Assembly: GCA_022885665.1 (NCBI GenBank)
Contig: JAGQDJ010000032.1
Coordinates: 310,001 to 374,000 of the forward strand
Reading direction: 5' to 3'
DNA: 64,000 bases
Source: Triops longicaudatus
Lineage: Eukaryota; Arthropoda; Branchiopoda; Notostraca; Triopsidae
Positions 11,333 through 23,747 of the stretch are shown here, one piece after another. Under the pieces are notes generated by a model that was not told where the DNA came from, did no database searches, and saw nothing but the letters and a program-made list of their open reading frames with translations. Each line of letters starts with the position of its first letter. The first letter of the stretch is position 1. A program made the translations under genes and the position numbers.

Positions 11333-13365
11333 TCACTCTTCGCTGACTGCTTGCGGCTCAGAAGATTCTGTCGAACGAGTGTCAGAGCTGGGCGTTGTTT
11401 CGTTCTGGTCATCTTTCTGGAGTTCTTGGCGACCATTGGGTTGCGAGTCCGGGGAAGTGGGCGTGGGCAACGGAGAAGGCGTGACCATAGTGCTTTGTAT
11501 GCTTTTACGTATCCGGTCCCCTTTACGCCATAACGTTATTTCCTGTAAACATATCGCAATGAAAGTATGTTTATGTGTCCCAATTTATCTATAAAGACCG
11601 TTATGACTTCCTCACGTCAGCTTCTTTTAAATGCTAATATGTACAAAGAATGAAACTCTGTATTTCGTGCACTTAACTAAGTGCACGAAATACAGAGCTC
11701 TCATATGGCTTCATTGAAAATGAAAGACAAATACTGAGCCCCCAAACGTATTAATTCGTTTCGTCCTGTGTAAAATGTTGCATTCCATGCAAGACTTCGC
11801 GATAATGGAGTGTTGCTGAACCCTCTGATTGATTAAGCTTACACTTAAATCTTGCTTACTCATATTTGGAAAAATCTGAGAATTTCTTTGAAAAGTTAGA
11901 GAATTTAAATTATTTACTTGTTGCTTAAAGTAGCGCCTTTCTTCCTCGTCCACCAAGACTAAATTCAGGTAATAGCGGACTGAAAACTTCTTATTAATAT
12001 CGCGCATTGTGGGCGTTAAATCGTAACCCGCGAGGAACACACGAATTGGAATGCTTTCACCTCGTACTGGGGCCCCGTCCATAATTTCGTACTTGGCAAT
12101 CGTCTCGTTTTCGTTGAACACATTTGGTCCTGTAAATTCCGCAAAAGTATAAGTATAAAGTAGTACGACTTACGAGAGTACGACTAAAGCACAGAGAACG
12201 ACGTTTGAATTAAAGAAAGTCATGATAAATAAATGTAGTAAAAACGCAAAAAAAAAAATGACAGTAGCTGTCTCATTAAGTATTATGCTGAAGAGCGCCA
12301 AGTAAGAGATTGTGTAAAAGTATCAATAATTTCAAACGCGTAGTTACAGTGGATGAACGTTGGACATACCTGAACCAGTTGTCTCTCTCCGGATAATGGC
12401 AATTTCCATGTGTTTAATCTTAATCCGTACCAGCAAGAAATAAATTTTGCCGACAATTACATCTTTCAAATGGTATTTGGACTTGTTGTACTCAAATTCG
12501 ATATGCAAACAGTCTTCGATGCCCACTTCCATCTTAATCGAACTATTAATCTCGGGGTACGAACATAGCGTGTGGACCGCAATATCCAACTCTTTAACTA
12601 GGTCCGAAAAGCGACGCACCATTGTCACCCGCAAGAAATACCTAATAATAATTTTATTACTAACCCAACACTTCAAACTTCAAACCACTAACTAATTTAT
12701 TTACGTTAAATTCGTTTCTTACTACACATTTCTCTTTTTGAATAAATATTCTACTACTTTGTTTAGTTTATTCCCAATTATATTAAAGCGTAAGATTTTA
12801 CAGACTTCAGGCATTGTCTTGAATGCTTCCGTGAAATGATTTGACTATTTTATTATTAGTTTTTTTTTTACTTCAAGATATAACTTAGAATTCAATATAT
12901 TTTTTTCTATTTCTTCGTTAGGAAACAGGATATCTTAAAACTGAGGTATTACTAAACTTTTTAATAAATGTCAAACCTTAGACGAACGTTGGCTCCTGTG
13001 TAGGTTTCGTATGGCTTTTCGACTTGGTTAAATTCGAAGGGGTACGTCATATTGTGGTCCAGTTCTCCTGGCCTGGCTAATTCTTTGACTAAAGACGTGA
13101 ATTCGTGGTGATTCCCTCGATCGTAATACATTTCAATCTGGCCGATAAACTCGATTTTGATGCCTTGGTGTTCCAATTTGGAGCCGTGCTTCTTTAAGGT
13201 AATTTTAACTTCGCCAGCGATGGACTCGCCATCGTAATAAAGATAGAGCTTCTCCTTTTTTCCATCTTCAGTCTTGACTTCAGCTGTCCGTCGATTGACT
13301 GTGTCCAACAATACTATATCCACATCCGCGCTTTGCCCGAATCCAAAGAAGCTCTGAATTTTCAT
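11333..13365 (-). CDS. VPS26: Retromer subunit VPS26
   Basis: Four exons on the minus strand: 12977-13365, 12370-12641, 11918-12129 and 11333-11542, joined in phase, giving 360 aa (human paralogues are about 330 aa). VPS26 is the arrestin-fold subunit of retromer, which recycles cargo from endosomes to the Golgi or plasma membrane together with VPS35, VPS29 and sorting nexins. Near-invariant family stretches are visible: FFGFGQSAD at the N-terminus, [76 protein letters not shown] and ERRYFKQQ. The last exon begins [14 protein letters not shown], the conserved continuation, and then has a Ser/Thr/Pro-rich tail ending at residue 360. The third exon's frame stays open through most of the following intron, so an ORF caller would wrongly give a novel tail ending at 11711. 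Confidence 0.95.
11656..11697. repeat. perfect 20-bp palindrome with 2-nt centre
   Basis: Arms at 11656-11675 and 11678-11697 are exact reverse complements separated only by AC. The left arm reads CTCTGTATTTCGTGCACTTA. It lies inside the last VPS26 intron (11543-11917). Confidence 0.9.
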
Positions 13366-14487
13366 AAAAAGAGTTTAATAAGAATGTACTATAAGTTAAG
13401 ATGCTGGAAATATTGTTTCAAATATTTAGTTTGATACGAACAAACTCTTTAACTAGTGAAAGCAGTTAGTAAAGAATAAAACAAAAGAAGAATTTGAAAT
13501 ACTGGAAAGCAAATGATCTTGAGTTTGCAGGTTGTTGTGATGTACCAAGCAATAATCTGTAAATTAGGCCAAAGCCACTCTATTTAACAAGCAAAACATG
13601 CAACATTATGCTTATTTAGAAAACAAGCTGCATTAAAATATTTTGGTAAAAAATCAAAATGTTGTTATTGTCTTCATACCATTTTATTTCCGCCCCCAGA
13701 ATCCACTTAGCTAATCCTAAAAGTCAGGCCCACTGTTTATTGACGTACGTATATTGGAGCGTTCCGTTCCGGAATTCGAACGTTTTTCCAAGAGACAAAC
13801 GTTTTCGGGAACGCGAACCGCTAAAAAAAAAAAAATAAAAAAAAAATCCCCAAGCTGGGAACTGCGAGATATTTCACATGTTGGTCGCCAGTATGGGTAC
13901 TGCCTGAAGGCATTCTTCGAATAATGGCCAACTCCGGAAAATGTCACATGCGCTAATGCTATACTGTATGGAGGCTCTTAAGTCGGTGTTTTTACAGTCG
14001 GTAGTATGTACTTGGCGGTCTAGTTTGAACTCACAAAAACCCGTTAACCGCCGGAGAGCCAACCGTCCCCTTAAGAAGATTGCACTTTTCCTGTTACAAA
14101 TAGATTTTTTTTTTTTACTTTTGTGATACACTTATGAGCTTGTAACAACCGTGATAAAAAGAATAATTCTAAATAAAACTAACATTAAGAAACATTGATT
14201 GCGGAAAGAAATATCAAAGTGGAGGATCTAACTTGGAATCTTCACAATCTAGATGGAATTAATTGGAGTTCTACTGTATTATCAACCAGATTTGCCCAAT
14301 GTATTCTTATCCCCTAAAAATTACGGATGTAACTCTGATGTACAGTGCGTTTTCGTGCCTGTATTTTGTATTTACATCAAAACGATTATAAAGCAATATC
14401 ACTGAGGTGCGAGAAAGTACAACATGATCAAAAACGAAGGAAAACGATTACAGATACTGGAAACGTTCGTAGATCTCCTTTTTAATT
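13366..14487. other. VPS26-SNX interval; solo pogo-like end
   Basis: Between the VPS26 start and the SNX stop (both minus). It should hold the VPS26 promoter and the SNX 3' UTR. The end of a pogo/Tigger-like element is recognisable at 14258-14278: read on the minus strand it starts TACAGTAGAACTCC, like the element at 60417-60719. A matching opposite end was not found. Open frames around 13717-14131 have no recognisable content. Confidence 0.4.
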
Positions 14488-16781
14488 CTAATTTTCCTTC
14501 ACGGGCCCATTTTTAATAGCGGGCAAAGCGTTTCGCCAAGCTTCCAGCGACTAATTTGAAGATCACAAGAACAATCTCATGTTAAAGAAACAATATTTCA
14601 AATTCTTCGTTACCTTAGAATAAAACTCGATTTGTTCATCAGCCATAGCTAATAAAATAGCCTTTAGTTCTTCTTTCTTGATTCGGTTCCAGCGTTCAGC
14701 ATCTGCCCGTAGATTTTCGTTGGCGTATTCCATTTTATCCCGATTGGTCTGAAACGCATAAAACGTTTTACTTGTGGTTAACTTTTTGCTATTGACTAAG
14801 AATATTGTAAAATGCTGCAAAAACTGAAATTTACTTCTACTTGTTGACGGAGATTCTTTTCGGACTTTACCAAGCTCAGTTTCTTATCCGCAACTAATTC
14901 TTCGGGACTTTTCCACATGTTTAGTCCAAATGTAAATCCTTGTTCTGTTAACGAATCGCTTTCCAGCTACGGATAAAGAAACTAAAGTTAGGTCCTTCTA
15001 AAATGAAAACTATACCTTCTCTTGCTCTTGCTTCACTTTGCAAAGATCCTCCATCGTCAACTCGTACTCAATCTGGGCAGCATCTCGACGGTTCATAGCA
15101 TCTTTCACTGCATCCACATACAACACGTACTCTTTCAAAGGCTAAGTTGCGAAAGGAGAACAAAATAAAATACGTAATAAAATAATTCTCGATTCATGGT
15201 CTTTACAATAACACAAAAATTTAAAGTTTTTATACAATTAGATTACCAAAGCAAGTTTCTCTTTATGATTGTCTAATACTGTCCTAGCAGCGCCAGCAGT
15301 TTGGTGAATAGCCTGGGAAACCGAACCAATAACGGGATTCAAGTCCGGTTCGATGGCTCCCCATAAAGATAGAGCAGGCTGAAGTTGCTGTAATACTTGC
15401 CAATACTCTAAGATAAAGTTAGTTTTGGTAAGAAGGGGAAAAATCTAGATTTAGATTTTCAAAAGACAATAATTTTAAAGTGGGTGTTTTCAGTACCTTG
15501 ACGCTCTTTGTGGATGCGACCAGAAATTTTATCCATGGAACCCAGCTTTGTTCCCAATTTGCATACATAATCGTGCAATTTCTCGAATTCCTGCGTGCGT
15601 TCTTTGACCATATAAGTGGCTGCAAGATTGTTAAACGACTCCGATACTCTCATGAGGATGCCTGGTCCACTTTTCCTTAGAACGGAGAACTCCTTCAAAA
15701 GTCAAACACGAAGCATAAGCAAAAATACTACATAAATAAACTTTTAACTGAATTTAATTAAATTAATGTGTTTACAATACACAGAAACATCTTACCGCCT
15801 GCTTGGAGGTAAGAAACGCGTGGAAAGTGGGATCGTAACTCAAAATAGGGTGATCCGCAAAGCGATTTAAAAACCGATTCAGTAAAACCATTCGGGCTTT
15901 AACGAAATTCTGATCGTAGCGGTCAATTTGTTCTCTTAGGGTGTGTTTCTCAGGTAAAGGCTAAAACACAGGTTTGCATTAAAATTCAGTCTCATACAGT
16001 AAGGCGAGATCATACCGGAATTATGTGAGTCGGAAAAGCTTCAACAAAACGGGCTCTTAGCCATGCGAAATCGTTATATCTTCGGCGGACTACATACTCC
16101 ATCTGATCAAATTCAGCTCGCGATGTCTGTGCGAAGAAATTTATTACTGAAAGTAATTAAAGTAAAGTAATTAAACAAATACATTATATCGATAAATAAG
16201 GGGTAGTGAAAAATAAAAAGAAAAGTAATTTATGACAAATAAGAAAGGCGACAGTAAAACAAATAATATAGCAGAGCCTCGGTATTACGACCTCCTTTGC
16301 TTAGCAGATCTAGGAAAAGGTAAGAATACCTGTTTGATCTATCTAAACTAGGTAAATGCGAAATTCCAGAACTATATAATTTTGAATATAGAAATCGTTG
16401 TGAATAGACCATTTTAAAGTTAAAATAGAGTTTACTTTCGTTGTAAGACGGAACGTGATAAACGTTTCCAAGCCGGTTGTATGTTTTTGTGGATTGTCTA
16501 CGCAAATCTGTAAATCGCGAACATCCGCGATGTTAAATTCCGCCGGGCCAATACTGTCGTCATTTTGAAAAGATATTATACTGTCCACCGACGACGATTT
16601 CCCCTACAAAAAAGAAAACAATGAAATAGTTTCGGAATGGAGAATGACAATCAAGTTTTCGTACCAGTGCGTTGAGATCAGGCGGTTTTGAACTTTCTAA
16701 GAGCTTGGCTTCGACGTCACAAATATCGCTAATGCTATCACTAGGACTTGAAATATCTAATACTGCACCATTTACAGCCAT
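14488..16781 (-). CDS. SNX30: Sorting nexin, SNX7/SNX30 type (PX-BAR)
   Basis: Ten exons on the minus strand: 16665-16781, 16436-16603, 16016-16126, 15796-15960, 15497-15692, 15247-15407, 15016-15141, 14835-14966, 14614-14748 and 14488-14550. All junctions keep phase and give 457 aa. A PX domain spans about residues 58-180: ICVDNP, TFITFRL, the phosphoinositide-contacting [12 protein letters not shown] and PPLPEKH. The rest is a helical BAR-type region with HEYVLY-like [18 protein letters not shown] and the terminal [20 protein letters not shown] segment typical of SNX7 and SNX30. These nexins dimerise (with SNX4 in yeast and mammals) on early endosomes and act in recycling and autophagy. A single gene here probably represents the SNX7/30 ancestor, so the paralogue symbol is provisional. 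It shares a 290-bp head-to-head promoter with NDUFV3. Confidence 0.88.
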
Positions 16782-17071
16782 TGTTCCCAAATGTTTGCAT
16801 TAGGATGGGGTAGTTAATTTTTTGGGGTGGCTAACCATAAGTTATTGTGTATCGTTTAACGCTGACGTAACAAAATAAGGGGCGGTGTGGGCGGGATTCA
16901 CCTATGCAAGATTCCTCCAGAAGCGGGATACTTAAACTCAAGCCGTTTAATTTTATCACCGCGAGGTGGCATTAGTAGCATTTATTTGGGTAAATAAAAA
17001 TCGATACCTTCGCTGCAGCAGCAAAACATTGTTTTCGTGCAATTTCCGTTTTCCTTTCTCAACTTTTTAAC
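16782..17071. promoter_or_regulatory. bidirectional SNX7/30-NDUFV3 promoter
   Basis: Only 290 bp separates the two divergent start codons. It contains a CRE-like TGACGTAA at 16863-16870 and two GC-box-like motifs, GGGGCGG at 16879-16885 and GGGCGGG at 16889-16895, in otherwise AT-rich DNA. No TATA box is evident. Function is inferred from position and motifs. Confidence 0.55.
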
Positions 17072-17645
17072 ATGTTCGCCACACCGGTAATAAAGCAGAA
17101 AAACTTATGTATAAATAACTTATGAAATTTTGTAGAGCTTACGTCGCTTGGCTCTTGTAAACACGAGGTTTTTATCCAATGCAGCTGGTTCTTCCAAGCA
17201 ACAGTCGCCATCACCATTAGCAGTAACATCTAAACCGAACCCTCAACCCGATGTCAAAGGTAAATTGTACTTAATATACGATATGATTAGCTATTCAAGC
17301 CTATACTTTCCTCAGGCATTTTTTATTTTAATTATTGTCACTCTTTTCTGAAAGAAGTGTCATGCTTAACCGAACGACACGTTTTTCTTCGAATTGATAT
17401 TACATCGATTCTTGTGCATATTATGTGTTTACACTAAGAGATTGAAAACTAAGATTTATGATGAAGTTATACAGCATGTATTTGCGTTCTGACCTGTGCT
17501 TCGCATCTTTTTAGTTGGTCCTGGCGCCTCGAAAAGTGGAGAATACAAGAATCCCGAGTACTACACCTACAATGAGTTCAGTTTTGCGGACTTGGAGGTT
17601 GAAATGAAGAAGTATCGTATCCCTCAACCTTCACCCAATGCTTAA
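17072..17645 (+). CDS. NDUFV3: Complex I accessory subunit NDUFV3 (10 kDa)
   Basis: Three exons: 17072-17086 (only 15 nt), 17136-17259 and 17515-17645, giving 89 aa. The N-terminus (MFATPSLRRLALVNTRFL) is a good mitochondrial presequence: Arg-rich, no acidic residues. A Ser/Pro-rich linker follows. The conserved C-terminus contains the family hallmark: NPEYYTYNEFSFADLE, then KKYRIPQPSP. NDUFV3 is a small accessory subunit on the NADH-oxidising tip of complex I, next to NDUFV1/NDUFV2. The length matches the short 10-kDa form. A poly(A) signal follows at 17713-17718. The gene is convergent with SLC37A4, whose stop codon is only 123 bp from the NDUFV3 stop, so the 3' UTRs probably overlap. Confidence 0.88.
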
Positions 17646-17712
17646 CTTATAGAAAAAGAAGGCTTCGAGGCAAATTAGTATTTCATTTGCACTGTATAAA
17701 GAGAAGGTCGAC

Positions 17713-17718
17713 AATAAA
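17713..17718 (+). terminator. NDUFV3 poly(A) signal
   Basis: AATAAA 68 nt after the NDUFV3 stop codon and before the end of the convergent SLC37A4 gene. Confidence 0.6.
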
Positions 17719-17767
17719 ACTACCAAAATGCACTAATTAAAAAAGCGCACTGAACTTTTCGTCGTCA

Positions 17768-19908
17768 TTAATTTGTCTTTTTGTCAGCTTTTTCTATGGT
17801 ATTTTGGGCCGACCAGTGTCTCGTTGCAATCATAAATGCAACGGTGACCCATCCCACAGTTTGTAATAAGATAAAAACCGATCTCCAACTATACATCTGC
17901 GCAATGTAGCTAAAAGGTAAACCGGACAAAATTGCTCCAACATTGGCCGCCAACGCTGCTATAGCGTGGGCCGTTCCGCTGAGATGAGACGGATAAGATT
18001 CGGAGGCCACAATGCCAAAAATGGCAATGCAACCGTACAAACCAGCACCCAACACGAAACCCAAACTTGTGACCGCAAACTGTAGGTGATATTTACAATT
18101 AACTAGGCTTCGATATAATATTTTTGACTCACTTGGGACGATTGGTCTGACAGGAAAGTTGTAAGTAATGATAAGGAAGCAGCTACGGCTCCCATAAAAA
18201 GCGAGGCCGCCCACATACGCGGGTTTCCTTGTGCTTTGCTGGAATACTGGATATACGAAAAGAGTAAAAATGAATAAGTGGCCAAATACAACATGTTTTA
18301 AGAGCACATAATCATTATGGCTCACAGCGAGAAAATTGTTCATACTTGTTTGACTAAAATGTCCGTTACGTAGCCAGCTCCGATGCCTCCAACAAAACCT
18401 CCGGTTTCAACGGAGCTAATGAATGCACTGCCTAGTTCAATCCATTTATTAACGAAATCTTCGAATACCTTATATTTAATACTAAAAATGCAAAACACAA
18501 TTGAATAAGGTACCTAATAAATTAACTTAAAAAATAAAATACATTATTATGATTATACTGCAGAGCTTATTACCAAGAAAGGGGGAATGGCCCAAATCCT
18601 CAATCAGATACATCTGACCCCAGTCGACGACGCTCGTTCGGGCTGCAAAAACGACTAAGTAACAGCCTGAAACTAGCCACATGAAACGGGATTTGACTAG
18701 ATCGGTCCAACTCATCGAAGATACAGCATTATTTTGGCCTTTGCCTGTGAAAAGCAACTTTAAAGTACAGGCGACACACATATTCACATGCTAAACCTTA
18801 CTTTGAGAAAGCGAAGATACACTTCGAATGCCATCGCTAGGGCTTGGGCTATCCTTTACGAACACTACTATCAACAAGCTGGCCAAAATGGAAACTCCAC
18901 CTTAAAAAATCGGTAGGCATTATTAATTCTTAACAGAACGAAACTCCAAAACTTTATTTCAAAGGAATTTAACTTTAATTAAACAAGTATATTTTTTTAA
19001 GATTTTCTTCCCATAAAAGTTGGCTGCTTTAACTGTTGTACAGCTACGTGGAATTAACAACTTAAATTACTACAAGCGTAAATATAGGTTTCAATCAGCA
19101 AATGAATTATCATTTGCCAAAAAAGCGGTATTTTACCTGCGACAGAGACGCTGATGCTCCAGCCAAAACTTGATATCAACCAAGCTGCGACAAATGGCCC
19201 AACTGAGCCTGCCACATTCGACGATGCTGAAAGTGCGCTCCAAAAGGTTCCGAATTGTTCTGGACTAAACCACTATGCCAAGATCAATCATATATTAACT
19301 CAAACAAAATGCACGTATGCAGTTTTTTACGTTTTTTAAGAGTTTGGCGCACGCAGGCCACCCTGCTCCTTGGGCAAAGCCATTCAGGAACCAGCAAACC
19401 ACAAAAAATAGTACTGACTCGCTCCATGAGAAACAAACCGCCGCTGTGCCACTTAAAAATAAACCTACGAACAAAATAAACCGGAATCAAATCGAAGAAA
19501 AATTAGTCGAACAAAAATGACAAAGAAACCACGCGTAGACGTAAGATGTACACAAAGCTTACGAACAGTTTTTAAAGGCATAATTTTTACCTGAGAAAAA
19601 GAGCCACCGTGCACTGATTTTATCCGACAAAACACCTCCCCAGAATTTGCTTATAGCGTACGCAGTGTTTTGACTACTTGCAATGCTTCCTATAGTCAGA
19701 ATTTGTTAGACTATCTTTTAAGATTATGCTTTAATTTCCAGATTCGTATTTCGTACGGTGTAATACCTGCTCCACTTTTGTCCAGCAAAGCTGATCCGAT
19801 TAAGGTCGGCAAAGCGAAGGAAACGCTTTTCCGATTAAACATGTAACAGCCATAGCCCAGAAAGAGTAATGCAAATGTAATCACTTGCGATGGTTTTAAA
19901 ACCGCCAT
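17768..19908 (-). CDS. SLC37A4: ER glucose-6-phosphate translocase SLC37A4
   Basis: Nine exons on the minus strand: 19767-19908, 19591-19689, 19331-19464, 19137-19272, 18802-18900, 18574-18744, 18346-18431, 18133-18246 and 17768-18079. They join in phase to give 430 aa (human 429). The protein is a 12-helix MFS antiporter that moves glucose-6-phosphate into the ER lumen for hydrolysis to glucose. Family marks: [15 protein letters not shown] in helix 1, [18 protein letters not shown] (MFS signature), [89 protein letters not shown]. The C-terminus ends KKTN, a dilysine ER-retrieval motif like the KKxx of the human protein. The start is the ATG at 19908; the frame extends upstream without another ATG. 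SLC37A4 rather than SLC37A1-3 is supported by the short length and the KKxx end. Confidence 0.93.
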
Positions 19909-21417
19909 AATTTTCACTCGCACATAAAGCCTCTTCCCGACTTTCTCAAGATTCAAGAATGTTTAGCGAAGTCACGGAGACTTCGCTCAACCGCTTCACG
20001 TGCTACACAAATGATCGCCAAGAGGGATTGCTTACATACTTATCAGAAACTGAAAAGGAAAGACACACAACAACAAGTTAAACTTGTTTACAACTCTCGG
20101 GGCTCGTCCAATCGCATATATTCAGTCCTTCACGTAACGCCCTGTGAGATTACGTATGCTAACCCTATGGCTAGCCTTGAAAACAAAAGCAGAATATCAA
20201 GGACAGTCATTTCTAAAACATGCGACCGATAGGTGAAAAAAATAAAAAAAGCCGGGACTAGAAATAAAGGCATAATTAATGAAAATGAAAGAACTGGGCA
20301 GGCCGTTCTAGCATCTCGAATTAAAAGCTTGCATGAAGCTTTTCTTGAGGAAACACAAAAACTTTATATTCACCCAATTGCGAGATTAATCCAAAATTTT
20401 GCATTACTTCTCGCTTTTAAGGGCAGAAGCTCTCCAGACCTGTCTAATATTTTTACACGAAACTATCAGAAGCTCATTGCATTTAATTTAAGCAAATGCG
20501 CATTCACAAATGCACCTAAGATCGGAAACGAAAGGACAGGTCACTCGAATCGAGCGAAATTGAAGATGTTGTTTCCCAGTGGTAGGTGGCAATAACGAGC
20601 TTCGCGGGTCCTCGGGAAAATTTGAATTGAAAACGTCATGGCTTTCATTCACTTGAGAAACAGGTAGAGAAAGGCCAAAAAGAAAGACAGAACAGAAAAG
20701 TAAAAAGCAAGCGGGAAAGAGAGTGACAATTTTGGCACGTTAAGATATGCATGGATGGATTGAGTTGAATTATTAGCGAAATACTGCAAAAATGTTGTTG
20801 TTTGTGCGTGAAATTGATTTGTACATAATTGTGAAAAGTTCGTGAAGAGTTTTGCTTTTTATTGACTTTAAATTAAAAAGAAAAATTTTCAACCAAGGTG
20901 TCTCTTACCATGAGCGTTTTGAGTTTTTTAGTCTCAAATAAATTATAGGAAATTAAAAATTCGGTTTTCGAAAGTATGAATACCATTTATTGTGGGCTTT
21001 AACCGATGTTCAAAAGAGCTAAATGAACCACTTGAGTTATAAATAAAATAATGCTTAACTCTTTTAGTTTGTTAAGTGCTAATATTTAAGAAAATCCGAA
21101 GAGCTGCTTTTTGCGTCACCTGGGTAACGCGAGCAGTACTTCACGTGTGGCTCCCGTATCTTTATTGTGTCCCGCCCTTTGAATATACAGGCGTTCAACC
21201 GGGAGGAACACATAATACCAAGAAATAAATCATCTCAGCCCTTACGTAACTTCCCTTACACCTCTTTTGCCACGTAAGTATCCGTATTAATTGAAAGAAT
21301 TGTCACGTAATCTAACCATCGTAACGCCATTTCCCATTCTAGATTTTGCCTCCGTCTTTGACAGACTTACCTGTAATTCCATTTCAAGATTTGCTTAATT
21401 TGTGAACGAAAACAAGA
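19909..21417. other. divergent SLC37A4-SPTLC1 interval
   Basis: 1.5 kb between two divergent genes, so it should hold both promoters. An E-box-like CACGTG is at about 21142 and GC-richer segments lie at 21115-21200. Open plus frames at 20011-20595 begin at non-ATG codons or lack recognisable content and are not called. Confidence 0.4.
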
Positions 21418-23747
21418 ATGGCGTTCCAGTGGGATTTGTACGAATTCTATTTAGCATTATGGGAGGTAGCGCTTTAAATGCCCTTTTTCGTGATTTAAGC
21501 TAATCTCATTTTACTTGTAATCTTCTTTCAGGCACCGGCGTATCATTTAATTTTAGAAGGTTTACTTCTATTATGGGTGTTATGGCTAATTTTTCGCAAA
21601 AGTTACAATCCTGCCGAAGTAACGAACCTCACTGAAAAAGTAACTATCTGTGTATTTGTTTTCACATGTGTCCAAATGCTAACCTGGTTCCTATTTTAAA
21701 AGGAAAAAGAAGAATTGATTGCAACCTGGGAGCCAGAACCGCTAGTACCGACGCCTCCTAAATTTCACCCAGCATTGAATCCTCGTGTCGTTGATGGCAG
21801 AGTAATCAAAAGCTTATATGACTCAAAATTTTCTTTGTCAGATAATTATTATTCATTTTGTACATTTAGATCGGCAAGTATATAAATTTGGACGGTAAAC
21901 ATTGCTTGAACTTAGCGTCACATAACTATTTGGGCCTAGCGGACTCCCAAGAGTTAGACAATGCTGCTATCAAGTGCCTTAAGAAATACGGCGTTGGTTC
22001 TTGCGGACCTCGAGGCTTTTACGGCACTGTCGGTAAGTTTATTTTGTCCATTCTTACTTAAATGGAGAACAAAATCTCAAAATACTCAGCGGTATGAATC
22101 TGAAGATACCTTTCAAAGGAAGGGCGAATTTTGTAGTTTTAAATGTAATGCAACAGTAGTGTAACGTATACTAACGCTGAATTCCTGAGATTTTCGTTAT
22201 GTAGTGACTCAGTTTGCAACTTTCTGAACTACTTATTGTCAGTATTATTTTCGCGTTAATTTTCACTTTGATTTATTTCGAACGTTTATGTTCTGAATCC
22301 TTTCATGCGTTTAACAATTTTATGTCTCCAGATGTTCACCTTGAACTAGAGTCAAGGCTAGCAAAATTTATGAATTGCGAAGAAGCTGTATTATATTCCT
22401 ATGGTTTTTCCACAACCGCCAGTGCCATTCCCGCTTATGCTAAACGTGGTGATGTTATTTTTGCGTAAGTTCTGTTTTTTATTTTTAAACAAAAATGACA
22501 GTTAAGTGTATCAACATATACATAAAAGAATATTCCCTTCATAATATTTTGTATATCCTTTAGAGATGAAGCTGTTCACTTTGCAATCCAAAAAGGTTTG
22601 GATGCGTCCCGCAGTGATGTCCGTTATTTCCGTCACAACGATGTGAATCATTTATGTGAACTGTTAGAAAAACAAGCCATTGAAGAAGTCAAAGTACGTA
22701 GAAAATACAACTCATTGAAAATCAATGAATTTAGAATATTTTATTTCCATTCCACAGAATCCCAAAAAGGCCAAAGTTACTCGCAAATTCATTGTTGTCG
22801 AAGGTGTGTATATGAATACTGGCTCGCTTTGTCCTCTTCCTGATATTGTCGAGCTCAAAACTAAACACAAAGTTCGCCTGTTTATCGATGAAACCGTTTC
22901 TTTTGGCACTATGGGCTCTACTGGGCGTGGCATTACTGAATACTACGGTATTCCCGTAAGAAACAACATAAAATGACAGTTGACAAAGGCAGCTCTCAAG
23001 AAAAAATTCTAATTTCTTCTCCTTTTGTTTTATTTTATTTTGCAACTTCTTTGGTTCACCGAAAGGTTGATCACGTGGATCTCATTATGGGTAGCTTGGA
23101 ACACGCCCTTTCGTCCATTGGCGGGTTTTGCGTGGGTACTTCCTATGTCGTCGATCACCAACGTTTGTCTGGCCTGGGTTATTGTTTCTCCGCCTCGTTG
23201 CCACCCATGTTAGCAGCAGCCGCAATCGCTTCTTTAGATTTAATGGAAGCCGATGAGGCCATTCAAGAGGAAAGTAAAGGCTCGCTTTTTGCAACATTGC
23301 GTGACCGGTGTCGACTTTTCCACCAAACGCTCTCAAAATTAGCGCCTTACTTGGTTAATGACAGTGAAGAAGAATCTCCAATCAAGCACTTGCGTTTGGG
23401 AGCCAATTTCCGTCGAGGTTGCCGCACACATGACGAAGAAACTCTGAGGAACATCACCGAAGAGGTTTGTACTATATATCTTCCCATTGCGATAGTTTGA
23501 CATCACTTTTGCGACAAAAATCTCGTGTATTTCTATCAGACAATAATCGTTTGTTAAATTTTTTTAGGCTGCTAAAAAAGGCATAGCCGTCGTAGTTGCC
23601 GCACAGTTGCCGAGCGACCGGTACCTGAAAGATCCCAGTATTCGTATCACAGTCAACCGCTTATTAACGGATGAAGAAATCCGTCAAGCGGTATCCAAAA
23701 TTCATCAAGCTGCCGAATCTGTACTTGATCAATCGCTGGCGCAGTAA
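21418..23747 (+). CDS. SPTLC1: Serine palmitoyltransferase subunit 1
   Basis: Nine exons: 21418-21465, 21532-21639, 21703-21801, 21870-22032, 22332-22464, 22564-22693, 22758-22955, 23066-23464 and 23568-23747; 485 aa in phase (human 473). It is the non-catalytic subunit of the ER enzyme that condenses serine with palmitoyl-CoA, the first step of sphingolipid synthesis, and pairs with SPTLC2. One membrane helix is at residues about 20-37 ([16 protein letters not shown]). The PLP-fold core follows: [16 protein letters not shown] (the Cys corresponds to human C133, the HSAN1 site), [54 protein letters not shown] and [20 protein letters not shown]. The position that holds the PLP lysine in SPTLC2 is not lysine ([10 protein letters not shown]), as expected for SPTLC1. 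An ATTAAA at 23831-23836 is a likely poly(A) signal. Confidence 0.96.

Noticed and set aside
11178..11594. Plus-strand frame of 138 codons
   Set aside because: It is antisense to the last VPS26 exon, which explains the open frame.
11711..11917. Divergent VPS26 C-terminus
   Set aside because: It is intron read-through; the conserved EITLWRKG tail is in the exon at 11333-11542.
20233..20595. Open frame of 120 codons in the SLC37A4-SPTLC1 gap
   Set aside because: It begins at GTG with no upstream ATG, has no recognisable family and lies in what should be promoter sequence.
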